Shown: positions 35,903-45,857, counted from the stretch's first letter. The stretch is 64,000 bases of DNA from Catenovulum adriaticum (GCF_026725475.1 NZ_CP109965.1:930001-994000); one strand, 5' to 3'. The notes: a model not told the origin generated them from the letters alone. Numbers and translations: made by a program.

Positions 35903-36991
35903 ATGAATCAAGCCAAAACCATAGTGTTTCAAGCAGATGCCAGCCCAGCAATAGGCATGGGGCATTTAATGCGCTGCATCGCTTTGGCTCAAGCTTTTAT
36001 TAAAAATGGAGTCGAGGTTGTTTTTTTAGTTGATGCTCAAACCCAGAAAATAGCTCAGTCTTTACCTGCATTCAGATTTAATCAGATTGAATTTGATCAT
36101 CAAGCTGTCACAAATCATGCACTCGATTATTTCTTTAAGCTAATGACTTCACATCATATATCGCCTGAATTATTTATATTAGATGGTTACCATTACAGCC
36201 AGCATTACCGTGAACAATTAAAGTCTTCCCTGGTTCAAATGAAAACCGATTTAGTCATCATAGATGATAATGGTGGTGAAAAAGCAGGCGACTTAATACA
36301 TGCAGATATTATTATTAACCCGACATGTCTTCAACATGAGCCTCCTGATTATGGCAGTGTAGCCCCGTTTGCACGGGTATTTGCGGGTGAAAAATTTCGT
36401 TTATTGCGTCAAGAGTTTGCAGAACAGCCCATCATTGAGTATGGCAATAGACAAGGCATAGTGCTCACCATGGGCGGAACTGATCCGCTTAATTATTCAC
36501 AACATTGCCTTGAAGCATTACAAAATATGCAGCTTGAACAGCCTGTAACTGTGTTAATTTCAAATGGCTTTAAGCATAAAAAACAGCTTATTAAGCAAAT
36601 TGATTGTTTACCAAAAAATTTTAGTTATCTAGAGCAAGCTGATAATATAGCTAAAATTTTTGCTGAAACAGAACTGGTAATATCTGCAGCTGGCGGCACT
36701 CAGTTTGAATTATACGCCATGCAAACTCCAGCTATTTTATTGGTTTCATTTGATAACCAATGGCGTAATAGCCAAGCTGCCAAACAACAAGGGTGGGCTG
36801 AGGTTTTGGATTGTCGCCAGCAAATTGATTTTGCTCAGCTGAAAAAAGTATTTAGCTTGATTTTTGATACCGCGGCGCGTCAGACAATGCATAAAAAAAT
36901 GCACGGTGGTCAAGCAAACGGAGCTGAAAATTTAGCACAGGCTTTGTTACTGTTAATCGCCAATCAGGCTAATGAAAAAAATTTAATATGA
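35903..36991 (+). CDS. pseG: UDP-2,4-diacetamido-2,4,6-trideoxy-altropyranose hydrolase
   Basis: PseG removes UDP to release the free sugar for PseI. The protein has the GT-B hydrolase pattern: DASPAIGMGHLMRCIALA at the N-terminus, TMGGTDPLN in the middle and SAAGGTQFELYAM in the UDP-binding domain. Two ATGs in a row occur at 35900 and 35903; the second has better spacing (6) from AAGG at 35893-35896. It overlaps pseH by four bases. Confidence 0.92.
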   Translation: MNQAKTIVFQADASPAIGMGHLMRCIALAQAFIKNGVEVVFLVDAQTQKIAQSLPAFRFNQIEFDHQAVTNHALDYFFKLMTSHHISPELFILDGYHYSQHYREQLKSSLVQMKTDLVIIDDNGGEKAGDLIHADIIINPTCLQHEPPDYGSVAPFARVFAGEKFRLLRQEFAEQPIIEYGNRQGIVLTMGGTDPLNYSQHCLEALQNMQLEQPVTVLISNGFKHKKQLIKQIDCLPKNFSYLEQADNIAKIFAETELVISAAGGTQFELYAMQTPAILLVSFDNQWRNSQAAKQQGWAEVLDCRQQIDFAQLKKVFSLIFDTAARQTMHKKMHGGQANGAENLAQALLLLIANQANEKNLI

Positions 36992-37542
36992 ATAACAATA
37001 CCCTAAAGTTTATTGAAGCTTATTCAGTCAGGTTAGAGCAAATTGATCAGCAAACCATGCATTTGTTAAGAGAATGGCGAAACCAAGCTGATATTCGAAA
37101 GCAGATGGTGAATCAAAACTTGATTACGCCAGCGCAGCATTTAGCTTGGTTTAAACAAATAGAGCAGGCGCATAATCAGCAACATTTTATTATTTATTAC
37201 AAACAGCAAGCAATAGGCGCCATTAACATTGCAACTGAAGAAGCCTCGTTGCAACAAGCACAAATCGCTCAAGTGGGCTTATATATTACTGAGCCCAAAT
37301 ATAAAAATAATATGCTTGCGTTCGCTCCATCTTTAGCGATTAATGATTATGCATTTCAAATTTTAAATATTAATCAGCTTAAAAGCAAAGTAAGGCAGTC
37401 AAACCAGCCAGCGATTAAATATAATCAGCAATTGGGTTATCAATTTAATCCGCTAAACGATGAATTTACAGAAATCACGTTAACGGCCGATAATTATGAA
37501 CAGGCTTCTAAACAATTAAAAAACTGGTTAAGTAGAGGATAA
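36988..37542 (+). CDS. pseH: UDP-4-amino-sugar N-acetyltransferase
   Basis: This 184-residue GNAT-family acetyltransferase acetylates the PseC product. The family pattern LREWRNQADIRKQMVNQNLIT, HLAWFKQI and the C-terminal NQPAIKYNQQLGYQF are recognisable. With this gene all six pse enzymes are present. It is followed after 1 bp by the ACP gene. An acyl-ACP rather than acetyl-CoA donor is conceivable given that neighbour, but is speculation. Confidence 0.88.
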   Translation: MNNNTLKFIEAYSVRLEQIDQQTMHLLREWRNQADIRKQMVNQNLITPAQHLAWFKQIEQAHNQQHFIIYYKQQAIGAINIATEEASLQQAQIAQVGLYITEPKYKNNMLAFAPSLAINDYAFQILNINQLKSKVRQSNQPAIKYNQQLGYQFNPLNDEFTEITLTADNYEQASKQLKNWLSRG

Positions 37543-37543
37543 A

Positions 37544-37783
37544 GTGTCGACACAAGCACAACTTAAAAACGCATTTGTGAGTGCGTTAGCAATTGATGAA
37601 AATGAAGTAAGCGACAGCTTAGCGTATAGTGAACACCCTAAGTGGGACTCAACCGCGCATATGGTGTTAATTGCAGAGCTAGAATCTCAGTTTGATATTA
37701 TGCTGGATACGGACGATATTATTGATATGAGCTCGTTTGCTAAAGCAAAAGAAATTTTAGCAAAATATGACGTTCAATTTTAA
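37544..37783 (+). CDS. Island acyl carrier protein
   Basis: This 79-residue ACP is divergent from AcpP at 16.3 kb. The phosphopantetheine site is KWDSTAHM with Ser36, and the helical pattern around ELESQFDIMLDTDDIID is ACP-like. It starts at GTG 37544, one base after pseH, so it is part of the pse operon. The WDS variant is common in ACPs for specialised acyl chemistry. It probably carries the acyl group processed by the next four gene products. Confidence 0.88.
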   Translation: MSTQAQLKNAFVSALAIDENEVSDSLAYSEHPKWDSTAHMVLIAELESQFDIMLDTDDIIDMSSFAKAKEILAKYDVQF

Positions 37784-37796
37784 TTTAGGTTAAGCC

Positions 37797-38573
37797 ATGA
37801 GTAAACGCGTTTTAATTACCGGAGCAACAGGTGGAATCGGTCAGGCTTGTGCCACTTTATGTGCTGAGTTGGGTTTTTCATTAATGTTAACGGGGCGCGA
37901 TGAAAATAAGCTTGAAGCGTTACAACAAAACTTGCTTAAAACTTATTCAACGCAAGATAATCCAATTTATATTGAGACACATTTGTTAGATATAGGGGTA
38001 ACAGATAGTCAGCAAAATGAATTGAATAAAGCCCTGTTTATCAAAATTAAAAAATTATTGGGCGGCCTAGACGCTATGCTGCACTGCGCAGGAAGCTTAT
38101 ATGAAAACAGTTTAATGACGACCCAATTAAATGATATTCAGCAGCAATTTCAACAGCATTTAACTTCAAGTATTTTATTAGCTCAATTAGCCAGTCGATT
38201 AATGATGAGAAATGCCTTAGGTGGTAGCCTCGTTTTTATTTCATCTGTGGTTGCTAATCAAGGCGCAGCCGGACAAAGTGTTTACGCCTGTGCTAAATCT
38301 GGTTTATCAGGGTTAACTAAAAGTTTGGCAAAAGAGCTAGGGTCGCAGCAGATCCGGGTCAATATGGTTGAACCCGGGTTTATTGAAACAGGTTTAGTTG
38401 CGCATTATGATGAAAATAAAAAGCAACATATTGCTGAGCAAACTTGCTTAAAGCGGTTAGGTAAGGCGCAAGACGTGGCTAATTTAATGTTGTTTTTAAT
38501 TTCTGATGCCAGTCATTATATTACCGGTCAAAGCTTTGCGGTGGATGGTGGTTTAACACTGGATCACGGATAA
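37797..38573 (+). CDS. FabG-like SDR-family reductase of the acyl module
   Basis: This 258-residue short-chain dehydrogenase has TGATGGIGQA, a Ser in FISSVVANQGAAGQ, YACAK (Tyr/Lys) and a C-terminal ITGQSFAVDGGL like FabG. Next to a dedicated ACP and an acyl ligase, a 3-oxoacyl-ACP reductase role is the most likely. A dehydrogenase acting on a sugar is possible. It overlaps the ligase start by one base. Confidence 0.85.
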   Translation: MSKRVLITGATGGIGQACATLCAELGFSLMLTGRDENKLEALQQNLLKTYSTQDNPIYIETHLLDIGVTDSQQNELNKALFIKIKKLLGGLDAMLHCAGSLYENSLMTTQLNDIQQQFQQHLTSSILLAQLASRLMMRNALGGSLVFISSVVANQGAAGQSVYACAKSGLSGLTKSLAKELGSQQIRVNMVEPGFIETGLVAHYDENKKQHIAEQTCLKRLGKAQDVANLMLFLISDASHYITGQSFAVDGGLTLDHG

Positions 38574-40045
38574 TGACATATTTTTGGCAAGATAATTTAG
38601 CTAAGCATGCCGGTTTTATATATGACGCAACAAGTACACAAACCGTCTCTTATTCACAGTTAAATCAATGCGTTGAAGTATTTTGTCAATCGTTACCTGA
38701 AAAGAAGTCGCTTATCGCGCTTGAAGCTTCCAATTGCTTAGCCAGTTTAATTGCTTACCTTGCATTATTAAGAACAAATCATTGTATTTTATTGCTTGAA
38801 CCTGAATTAGCTGGAGTACAAAAGCAAACATTACTAGCCAACTATCAAGTCGATTTTAAAGTGGAACTGCCTAGCGATTTAGCGGCACCGATAAACTTAA
38901 CGGCTGTGCGTCAACATATTCAGCTAGTCGCGGATCCGGCTAATTTACAGCAAATTTCAGGATTGACTTATTTAAATAGCGCGATAGCCCAAGATATTGT
39001 TTTATTGTTATCAACCAGTGGTTCAACCGGCAGCTCAAAGTTAGTGAAATTAAGTGCTAAGAACCTTCAAGCGAATAGCACAGCCATTCTTGGTTATTTA
39101 CCTATTAGCTCAACAGATACTGTCGTGACTAGCTTGCCTATGCATTACAGTTTTGGATTATCTGTTATTCATACTCATTTGCAAGTAGGTGCTAATATAG
39201 TGTTAAGCGATTACAGTTTAATGCAAAAGCAATTTTGGCAGTTATTTAAACAATTTGAGCCAAATGGCTTTTATGGCGTGCCATTTAGTTACCAGTTGAT
39301 GACACAGCTGGGATTGGCTAGGCTCGCACTTAAATCTTGCCAGTACTTTGCGCAAGCAGGTGGAAAAATGTCAGATAGTTTAACTCAAGCACTATTTGAT
39401 TTTTGTCAAAAAACGCATAAATCGCTTTATATTATGTATGGTCAAACAGAAGCAACGGCTAGGATCGCCTATTTAAAACCTGCTAAATTACCGCAAAAAA
39501 TTGGATATATAGGTCAAGCAATACCGGGCGGAAAATTAAAACTGATAGACGAAAACGGACAACCAGTTACACAAACGAATCAAACCGGCGAGCTTTATTA
39601 TCAAGGCGATAATGTGTGTTTGGGGATGGCTCACAACCGACAAGATTTAACTCACGTCAATCAGCAAGAGTGGCTGGCGACAGGCGATTTGGCTTGTTTT
39701 GATAAAGATGGCGATTTTAAAATAGTGGGTCGTTTAAAACGATTTATTAAAGTGACAGGCAAACGGATTAATTTAGATGAAGTAGAAGCCATTGTTCAAA
39801 ATAGCAATAAAACTAAATTAAGCCAGATGCAAACTTGTGTTGTCGGTGAAGATGATCAATTAATTGTCGTGAGCAATTTTACCCTCACGGAACCCGAGTA
39901 TAGTCGTTTAGTGAATGATTTAGCTGAAAAAATAGCGATACACCCAAAGTATATTCGCCAAGTGCACGTTAATCACTTACCTTGTTTAAGTAATGGAAAG
40001 CTCGATTATCGACAACTATTAAAACAGGTTAAATCAGATGTTTGA
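38573..40045 (+). CDS. AMP-forming acyl ligase (ANL superfamily)
   Basis: This 490-residue adenylating enzyme has the P-loop-like LSTSGSTGSSKLVKLS, the core motif YIMYGQTEATARIAY, the hinge GDLACFDKDGDFKIVGR and the C-terminal LKRFIKVTGKRINLDEVE. A late Lys in LSNGKLDYRQLL is likely the catalytic lysine. It would activate a carboxylic acid and load it on the ACP two genes upstream, or on CoA. It overlaps luxE by eight bases. Confidence 0.88.
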   Translation: MTYFWQDNLAKHAGFIYDATSTQTVSYSQLNQCVEVFCQSLPEKKSLIALEASNCLASLIAYLALLRTNHCILLLEPELAGVQKQTLLANYQVDFKVELPSDLAAPINLTAVRQHIQLVADPANLQQISGLTYLNSAIAQDIVLLLSTSGSTGSSKLVKLSAKNLQANSTAILGYLPISSTDTVVTSLPMHYSFGLSVIHTHLQVGANIVLSDYSLMQKQFWQLFKQFEPNGFYGVPFSYQLMTQLGLARLALKSCQYFAQAGGKMSDSLTQALFDFCQKTHKSLYIMYGQTEATARIAYLKPAKLPQKIGYIGQAIPGGKLKLIDENGQPVTQTNQTGELYYQGDNVCLGMAHNRQDLTHVNQQEWLATGDLACFDKDGDFKIVGRLKRFIKVTGKRINLDEVEAIVQNSNKTKLSQMQTCVVGEDDQLIVVSNFTLTEPEYSRLVNDLAEKIAIHPKYIRQVHVNHLPCLSNGKLDYRQLLKQVKSDV

Positions 40046-41117
40046 ATTTGATCCACCCATAATAGATTTGCCTGTTTATGGCTTAAATAAAGTAGACAAA
40101 CAAGCTTGGTTAGACAAAACTTTGTTAAAATTAACGCACTATCACTACCAAAACTGCCTTGAATATAAGCAGCTAATTGACGCTGTCGATAATCCTGTTT
40201 CAATAAAAAAAATAAATAAGGCTCAAGATATTTTGCCAGTGGCCGCTAGATTATTTAAGGAATTTAAACTAACCAGTATTGCCAATGAGCATGAATTTAG
40301 GCAAATGCGCTCGTCGGGCACCAGTGGTTTAGCTTCTAAAATTGTGTTAGATGCAAGCTCAGCTAAACGGCAAAGCCAGGTTTTGGTCAAAATTTTACAA
40401 GCTTGGTTAGGCAAACAAAGACGGCCTATGTTATTAATTGATTCAGCCCAAACCATTAAAACTGCTGGTGGTATGTCGGCCAGAGCGGCTGGTTTGCAAG
40501 GACTGTCTTTTTTTGGACGTAATCATTGCTACGCACTGGATGAAAATATGCAATTGGATATTGACAAGGTTAGCCATTTTTTTAATCAATATGCTGAGCA
40601 ACCTGTTTTAATATTTGGTTTTACTTTTATTATTTGGCAGCAATTTATTCAAGCCTTGCAGCGCCGTAATATAAAGTTTAATTTTAAAAATGCCATCCTC
40701 ATCCATGGTGGCGGTTGGAAAAAAATGCAGCAACAGGCCGTAAACGATGCTTCATTTAAACAGCAGATAAAAGCTCAGCTGGGTCATGTGAGTGTGAATG
40801 ATTATTATGGCATGGTTGAGCAAACCGGTACTATTTATATGCAATGTGAGTATGGTCATTTACATGCGCCGGTTTGGTCGGATATTTTAATTCGCCGTCC
40901 AGATGATTTGAGTTTGGCAGATTTTGGCGAAACAGGGCTAATTCAAGTGAACTCAGTTTTAGCGACCAGTTACCCAGGCCATTGTATTTTGACCGAAGAT
41001 TTGGGCACCATCCACGGTGAAGACGACTGCCAATGTGGACGTCTGGGGAAATATTTTAGTGTACACGGACGTGTACCCAAAGCAGAAGTAAGAGGATGCA
41101 GTGACACATTTGCTTAA
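40038..41117 (+). CDS. LuxE-like acyl-protein synthetase
   Basis: This 359-residue protein of the LuxE/PaaK group has RSSGTSGLASKI (ATP-binding) and ends in AEVRGCSDTF. Cys354 there matches the acyl-accepting cysteine of LuxE. In bioluminescence LuxE activates a fatty acid and passes it to LuxC. Here no luciferase gene (luxA/luxB) or LuxD thioesterase is nearby, so the pair serves another purpose. It overlaps the LuxC-like gene by 17 bp. Confidence 0.9.
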   Translation: MFEFDPPIIDLPVYGLNKVDKQAWLDKTLLKLTHYHYQNCLEYKQLIDAVDNPVSIKKINKAQDILPVAARLFKEFKLTSIANEHEFRQMRSSGTSGLASKIVLDASSAKRQSQVLVKILQAWLGKQRRPMLLIDSAQTIKTAGGMSARAAGLQGLSFFGRNHCYALDENMQLDIDKVSHFFNQYAEQPVLIFGFTFIIWQQFIQALQRRNIKFNFKNAILIHGGGWKKMQQQAVNDASFKQQIKAQLGHVSVNDYYGMVEQTGTIYMQCEYGHLHAPVWSDILIRRPDDLSLADFGETGLIQVNSVLATSYPGHCILTEDLGTIHGEDDCQCGRLGKYFSVHGRVPKAEVRGCSDTFA

Positions 41118-42327
41118 ATTTACCGAACAGGTTAAATGGCATATCAAGCCAGCAAATCAACAAGACATGGCGCAAGTAATTGCTCCTTGGCATCCGCTTG
41201 TGTGTGAATCTGTATCTGGCTTTTCAGCTTTTGTATTAAAACAAACTGAACTTAGGCAGTACCCTGAAATAATCGCGTTAGCCTATTGGTTTAGAGCATC
41301 ACATATTAATCAATTAAAGCAATCTGCTACTGAAAAGTTATCAAACACACAAAATTTGACGCCAGCGTCAGGTAAAGTGTTTCATATTGCGCCTGCGAAT
41401 GTAGACACTGTATTTTTATATTCAGTCTTTTTATCTGTTTTGGCGGGCAATCAAAATATTGTGCGTGTTAGTGAGCGCAGTGGAGACATCACTTGGTTAT
41501 TAATTGAGTTGCTTAAGCATTATTTAAATACCCCTAAGGGGCTTATTTTAAAACCTTTAATTTCTATTAATCAGTATTCTGCACAGCTTGAAGGGGTGAC
41601 GGAGCAGCTCAGCCACTGGTGTGATTTAAGAGTGATTTGGGGTGGGGATAACGCCATTGATGCAATTTCGAAAATTGCCCCACAGACGAAACAAATTTGT
41701 TTTCCAGACAGATATTCTGTCGCTGTTATCAGTTTAGATATTAACTCAGATATAAAAAGCGCAGCCCAAGCTTTATTAACGGATGTGCTGCCTTTTAATC
41801 AACAAGCTTGCTCATCGCCTAAAGCGATTTATTGGTTAAATACCGAGCAAAATATTCAGCAAACATTTTGGCAAACCGTTAAAACATTACTAAACAATAC
41901 CGAACATCAACTGGGGTTAAGCAATAAAGTTGAGCAACATATATTATTGCAAAAATTGGCAGCAGCATACGCAATTGAGTTAAATGAAAATTGTGGCAAT
42001 AAAGTTGCATCATTTGCCAAAATACAAAGCATCGGGCCGATTGGCCATTGTAAGGTCAAAAACTTGACTGCAAACATGCTAGCTGAACATTCTGGCAATG
42101 GTTTGGTATTTGAAGTTGATATCGAATCTACCAATGAAATACCTTACGCTGAGAAACTGCAAGGTATTAGTTATGCCGGTGAACAAAACTTGGGCTCATT
42201 AAAATTTCAGGGGCTGCATAAGCGAACCGTTCCGTTAGGCAAAGCATTAGAATTTAACCCGACTTGGGATGGTGTTGATTTGATTCAAACATTTTTATGG
42301 GTTAAGTCGCCAGTAGATAAAATTTGA
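41101..42327 (+). CDS. LuxC-like acyl reductase
   Basis: This 408-residue protein is of the LuxC (acyl-CoA/acyl-protein reductase) family, an aldehyde-dehydrogenase-fold NADPH reductase that turns an acyl-enzyme into an aldehyde. The conserved active-site segment PFNQQACSSPKAIYW holds the catalytic Cys237. It starts at GTG 41101 with AGAGGA upstream. The product would be an aldehyde, a possible substrate for reductive amination or condensation with the glycan. Confidence 0.9.
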   Translation: MTHLLKFTEQVKWHIKPANQQDMAQVIAPWHPLVCESVSGFSAFVLKQTELRQYPEIIALAYWFRASHINQLKQSATEKLSNTQNLTPASGKVFHIAPANVDTVFLYSVFLSVLAGNQNIVRVSERSGDITWLLIELLKHYLNTPKGLILKPLISINQYSAQLEGVTEQLSHWCDLRVIWGGDNAIDAISKIAPQTKQICFPDRYSVAVISLDINSDIKSAAQALLTDVLPFNQQACSSPKAIYWLNTEQNIQQTFWQTVKTLLNNTEHQLGLSNKVEQHILLQKLAAAYAIELNENCGNKVASFAKIQSIGPIGHCKVKNLTANMLAEHSGNGLVFEVDIESTNEIPYAEKLQGISYAGEQNLGSLKFQGLHKRTVPLGKALEFNPTWDGVDLIQTFLWVKSPVDKI

Positions 42328-42335
42328 GGTAATGG

Positions 42336-45300
42336 ATGTTAAAAGATATCCGTATGCATCTGGCTGAAGATGACGATAAGCAAGCGCAATTAGAAACACA
42401 ATTATCAGAAAAAATACATAAAATACACAACCAAAATGCGACCGCTTTTGCGCAATTTATTCCGTCAATGCTAGCTGACGTTCAAAATGTAACGACTCAA
42501 AATATTTCTATTTTTAGTAATAAAAATGGTGAAGTTAATCTTGTCGATTACGGGGCGGGCAGAACTGTATATGGGTTAAATCCAAATAAAGAGATTAGCG
42601 CTCAGGTTAACGCTTTTTCTAAACATTGCCCTTATATATCAATAACACCAATCGCCAATACAAGCTCATTTGGTGAAACTAATCCACAAGAAAACCGATT
42701 AACTGAATTGAGCAGTTATCAGCAATACCAACAAAGTCCTCCTCTGCCTGAAAAAATGAATGCTTTGGTCGTTTTTGGAATAGGTTTAGGGTTACATATT
42801 CAACAACTGGTAGAACAGTATCAAATAAAACATCTCGTTATTTATGAACCAGAGCGCCAGTACTTTCAATGTTCAGCATTAGCAATTAACTGGCAAAAAA
42901 TATTAAAAACCATGGAAGCGAAAGGCACATCGGTTTATTTTCAACTAGAGAAAGATGGACGAGATATTGTTAGTAATATTGAGGAGTTAGCCGAGCATTA
43001 CCCGCTTGATGGTTTTTATTTTTACAAGCATTACAACCACCCCGTTTTTGATGCAATTGATAGCGCGTTAAAAAATAAAAATTGGTTATTACTAAAGCAG
43101 GAGGGGTTCAATTTTAACTATGCGCCTGATCCAAACCTTTATTTACCAATATGGACTCAAAGCATTGAATTAAATCAATATCATTCGGTTAATGATGAAA
43201 ACAAATTATTTAACGATAATTTATCTGCATTTAAAAAATATTTTCCAGATATCTATCAAGAATTTTCAAACTACCAACCTAAACATTGGTTGCCAATCCA
43301 AGATCATAATGGGGAAATTAATTTAATTCAAAAAGCCTCATTAATCTCATTTTGTGGACCATCGCCTAAATCAGAGGCTCAAGCTAACTTTGAGCACTTC
43401 ACCCAGTATCCAAATAAAGATGGTTTAGTGCTTGGTTATAGTGGAACCAAGCTTAAAAAATATTTGCACTATCAATTTGTTGAGCAAACCGAAAAATTGC
43501 TTAAAGATACTGATGACGATGCAGGCAATTTACCTGAAACGGTTAAATCGCTAATTATGTTTGGTATTGGTCTAGGTTATCAAATTGAAGCCTTATTTGA
43601 GCAATGTAATGTTGAAAAGTTGTTTTTGTGTGAACCTAATCGAGACTTTTTTTACGCCTCTTTATTTGCAATTGATTGGAATAAAATACTGAAAAAAGTG
43701 GACGAAACGGATTCACGAATATATATCAATATAGGCGATGATGGGTCACACTTATTTAGAGACTTGCTCTCTCAATTTTATTCTATTGGCCCCTATATTC
43801 TGGCGAGTACTTACTTTTATCAAGGCTATTACAATGCCAATTTAGTTCGAGCCATTGCTCAGCTGAGAGAGCAGCTTCAAATCGTTATTTCGATGGGAGA
43901 GTATTACGATCATGCCAGATATGGCATCGCTCATACCACAGAAACCATTGCCAGAGGTTATCCTTTATTAGAGGCTAAGCCCGAAAAAAAATTAACTAAG
44001 CAACAAAAAGAGGTGCCTGTTTTTATCGTCGGAAATGGGCCTTCTTTAGATAATGCGATAGAAACCCTAAAAGAATGGCGTGATCAAGCTATTGTTGTTT
44101 CTTGCGGTACCGCTTTAATGCCGCTTCATAAAAATGGCATTGTGCCTGACTTTCATGCAGAGATAGAACAAAACCGTTCTACCTTTGATTGGATATGTCG
44201 AGTTGGTGATTTTGATTATTTAAAGCAAATTAGTTTAATCTCTTGTAATGGTATTCATCCGGATACCTGTGATTTATTTAAAGATGTGTATATTGCATTT
44301 AAAGAAGGCGAATCTTCTACTATATCAGCGCTTAATATTTTAGGTCGAGAGCACTACGAAGAGCTGAAATTCGCTTTTCCGACGGTTTCAAATTTCGCCA
44401 CTAATATATTTTCTAAAATTGGATTTAATCAGCTTTATTTGTTTGGTGTCGATTTAGGGTTTGCAGATCAAGAGAAGCATCACTCCAAGCAATCCGGTTA
44501 CTATAATAAAGATGGCAAAGAAGCTTATAATTATCGTGAAAAAAATAATACCTCAATTGTTGTTCCAGGAAACTTTAGGTCTAGTGTCTTTACTAAGCAT
44601 GAATTTAAAGTATCAAAAGAAATATTAGAGCAAACGCTTACCAGTCGAAAATTAGATTGTTTTAATACCAGTGATGGCGCCAAAATAGCCGGCACTATCC
44701 CACTAACCATAGACAATATTTTGTTAGTTAATTCACAAACTTCCAAGCAAGATTCACTTAACGCCCTGAAAACAATTGCATTTAGTCCAGCCAAGCAATT
44801 TGAGCAATACAAAAATAAATTTGACGCTAAATATCAGCAAAAAAACTTAGAGTTTGAGTTAAATGGCATGATAGAACTAGCTAAAAAACCATTAACGAGT
44901 TCAACCGATATTGATGAGTTGATAAACAAACAAAAAGAAATGTTATTTGCGTCCTATTCGCATGGTAAGTCTTTATTGTTTTATCTTTTGTATGGAACTG
45001 TGAATTATGCCAATACGGTATTTAGTAAATTAAATACCCGAATAAAAGTAAATGATAAGTCTGTGTGTCTAGCTCAGGAACAGTGGGTAGCTTTTTTGAA
45101 AACCTGTAACGATGAGCTGCATCTGACGTTAGACAATTTTGATACCTGCAGCGCTATGACGAATCATAGAGAAAGGTCATTTTTGTCGCGTTTAACTCCC
45201 AAAAAGTTGGTTATTTATCATTCTTACGGCAACGAAATTGACAGTAGTATTTCTGTTATTAAAGCCAGTTTAGTTAATACTCAAATTAATCAATATTCAT

Positions 45301-45857
45301 CTGTGCATGAAAGATTTCCTTGCGTTATTGAAAGTAAAAGTTCAAAAAACAACCGTAAACTCTATTTTTCTGATGATTATTCGAAATTTAAACAAGCGCT
45401 TATAACTAAGAATTCAAATATTGCGCTGATATTTTATCCAAAAGTGATAAGCGATCTGTCCCAAAAAGAATTATTTTTTGCTGGTAAATATCCCCTTGTA
45501 GACTTCATAGGGATTGGTTTTTTTGCGTTGAGAGGTTTCGCAATGGCTGGTGAATTTGAATTTATTATTCCTAAACTCTCTTTTTTCGACACGGGTGATA
45601 GTCAAAATTCCAATTGCCATGAGTTTATGAAAAAGTGGATCCAATATTTACCTGAATTTTCTTCATATATTGATTTTCCAAATTTAATTGCTGTGCCGAA
45701 ACGAGGAGCTAGTATTAGCAATTGCATAATGGATAATATCGGGGGCAGAGGCAGGTTACGCCAGGTTCGTACTTTGGAAACCGATCTTATTTTGAGAGTG
45801 TATCCGCAGGATATGAGAAGCCGTATTACAAAGCGTTTAGACTATATTAAAGATTAG
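42336..45857 (+). CDS. Motility-associated Maf-type flagellin glycosyltransferase, enlarged
   Basis: Maf proteins transfer nonulosonic acids from CMP to Ser/Thr of flagellin in the cytoplasm. This one has 1173 residues, much longer than most (roughly 600-700). The MAF/DUF115 core is at about residues 560-740, starting VPVFIVGNGPSLDNAIE, with GTALMPLHKNGIVPDFHAEIEQ and LFGVDLGFAD. The N-terminal domain occurs twice, at about 142-235 and 405-500 (compare ALVVFGIGLGLHIQQLVEQ with SLIMFGIGLGYQIEALFEQ). The C-terminal third (after about 950) is of unknown fold. TGAGG stands 6 bases before the ATG. It is unrelated to YceF/Maf. Confidence 0.88.
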   Translation: MLKDIRMHLAEDDDKQAQLETQLSEKIHKIHNQNATAFAQFIPSMLADVQNVTTQNISIFSNKNGEVNLVDYGAGRTVYGLNPNKEISAQVNAFSKHCPYISITPIANTSSFGETNPQENRLTELSSYQQYQQSPPLPEKMNALVVFGIGLGLHIQQLVEQYQIKHLVIYEPERQYFQCSALAINWQKILKTMEAKGTSVYFQLEKDGRDIVSNIEELAEHYPLDGFYFYKHYNHPVFDAIDSALKNKNWLLLKQEGFNFNYAPDPNLYLPIWTQSIELNQYHSVNDENKLFNDNLSAFKKYFPDIYQEFSNYQPKHWLPIQDHNGEINLIQKASLISFCGPSPKSEAQANFEHFTQYPNKDGLVLGYSGTKLKKYLHYQFVEQTEKLLKDTDDDAGNLPETVKSLIMFGIGLGYQIEALFEQCNVEKLFLCEPNRDFFYASLFAIDWNKILKKVDETDSRIYINIGDDGSHLFRDLLSQFYSIGPYILASTYFYQGYYNANLVRAIAQLREQLQIVISMGEYYDHARYGIAHTTETIARGYPLLEAKPEKKLTKQQKEVPVFIVGNGPSLDNAIETLKEWRDQAIVVSCGTALMPLHKNGIVPDFHAEIEQNRSTFDWICRVGDFDYLKQISLISCNGIHPDTCDLFKDVYIAFKEGESSTISALNILGREHYEELKFAFPTVSNFATNIFSKIGFNQLYLFGVDLGFADQEKHHSKQSGYYNKDGKEAYNYREKNNTSIVVPGNFRSSVFTKHEFKVSKEILEQTLTSRKLDCFNTSDGAKIAGTIPLTIDNILLVNSQTSKQDSLNALKTIAFSPAKQFEQYKNKFDAKYQQKNLEFELNGMIELAKKPLTSSTDIDELINKQKEMLFASYSHGKSLLFYLLYGTVNYANTVFSKLNTRIKVNDKSVCLAQEQWVAFLKTCNDELHLTLDNFDTCSAMTNHRERSFLSRLTPKKLVIYHSYGNEIDSSISVIKASLVNTQINQYSSVHERFPCVIESKSSKNNRKLYFSDDYSKFKQALITKNSNIALIFYPKVISDLSQKELFFAGKYPLVDFIGIGFFALRGFAMAGEFEFIIPKLSFFDTGDSQNSNCHEFMKKWIQYLPEFSSYIDFPNLIAVPKRGASISNCIMDNIGGRGRLRQVRTLETDLILRVYPQDMRSRITKRLDYIKD

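Noticed and set aside
40038..42327. Bioluminescence (lux) operon
   Set aside because: Only LuxE- and LuxC-like genes are present. No luxA, luxB, luxD or luxG lies nearby, and the neighbours are glycan genes.
42336..45857. Maf-family nucleotide pyrophosphatase
   Set aside because: The motility-associated Maf (DUF115) and the YceF/Maf pyrophosphatase share a name only. The latter is at 10915-11505.
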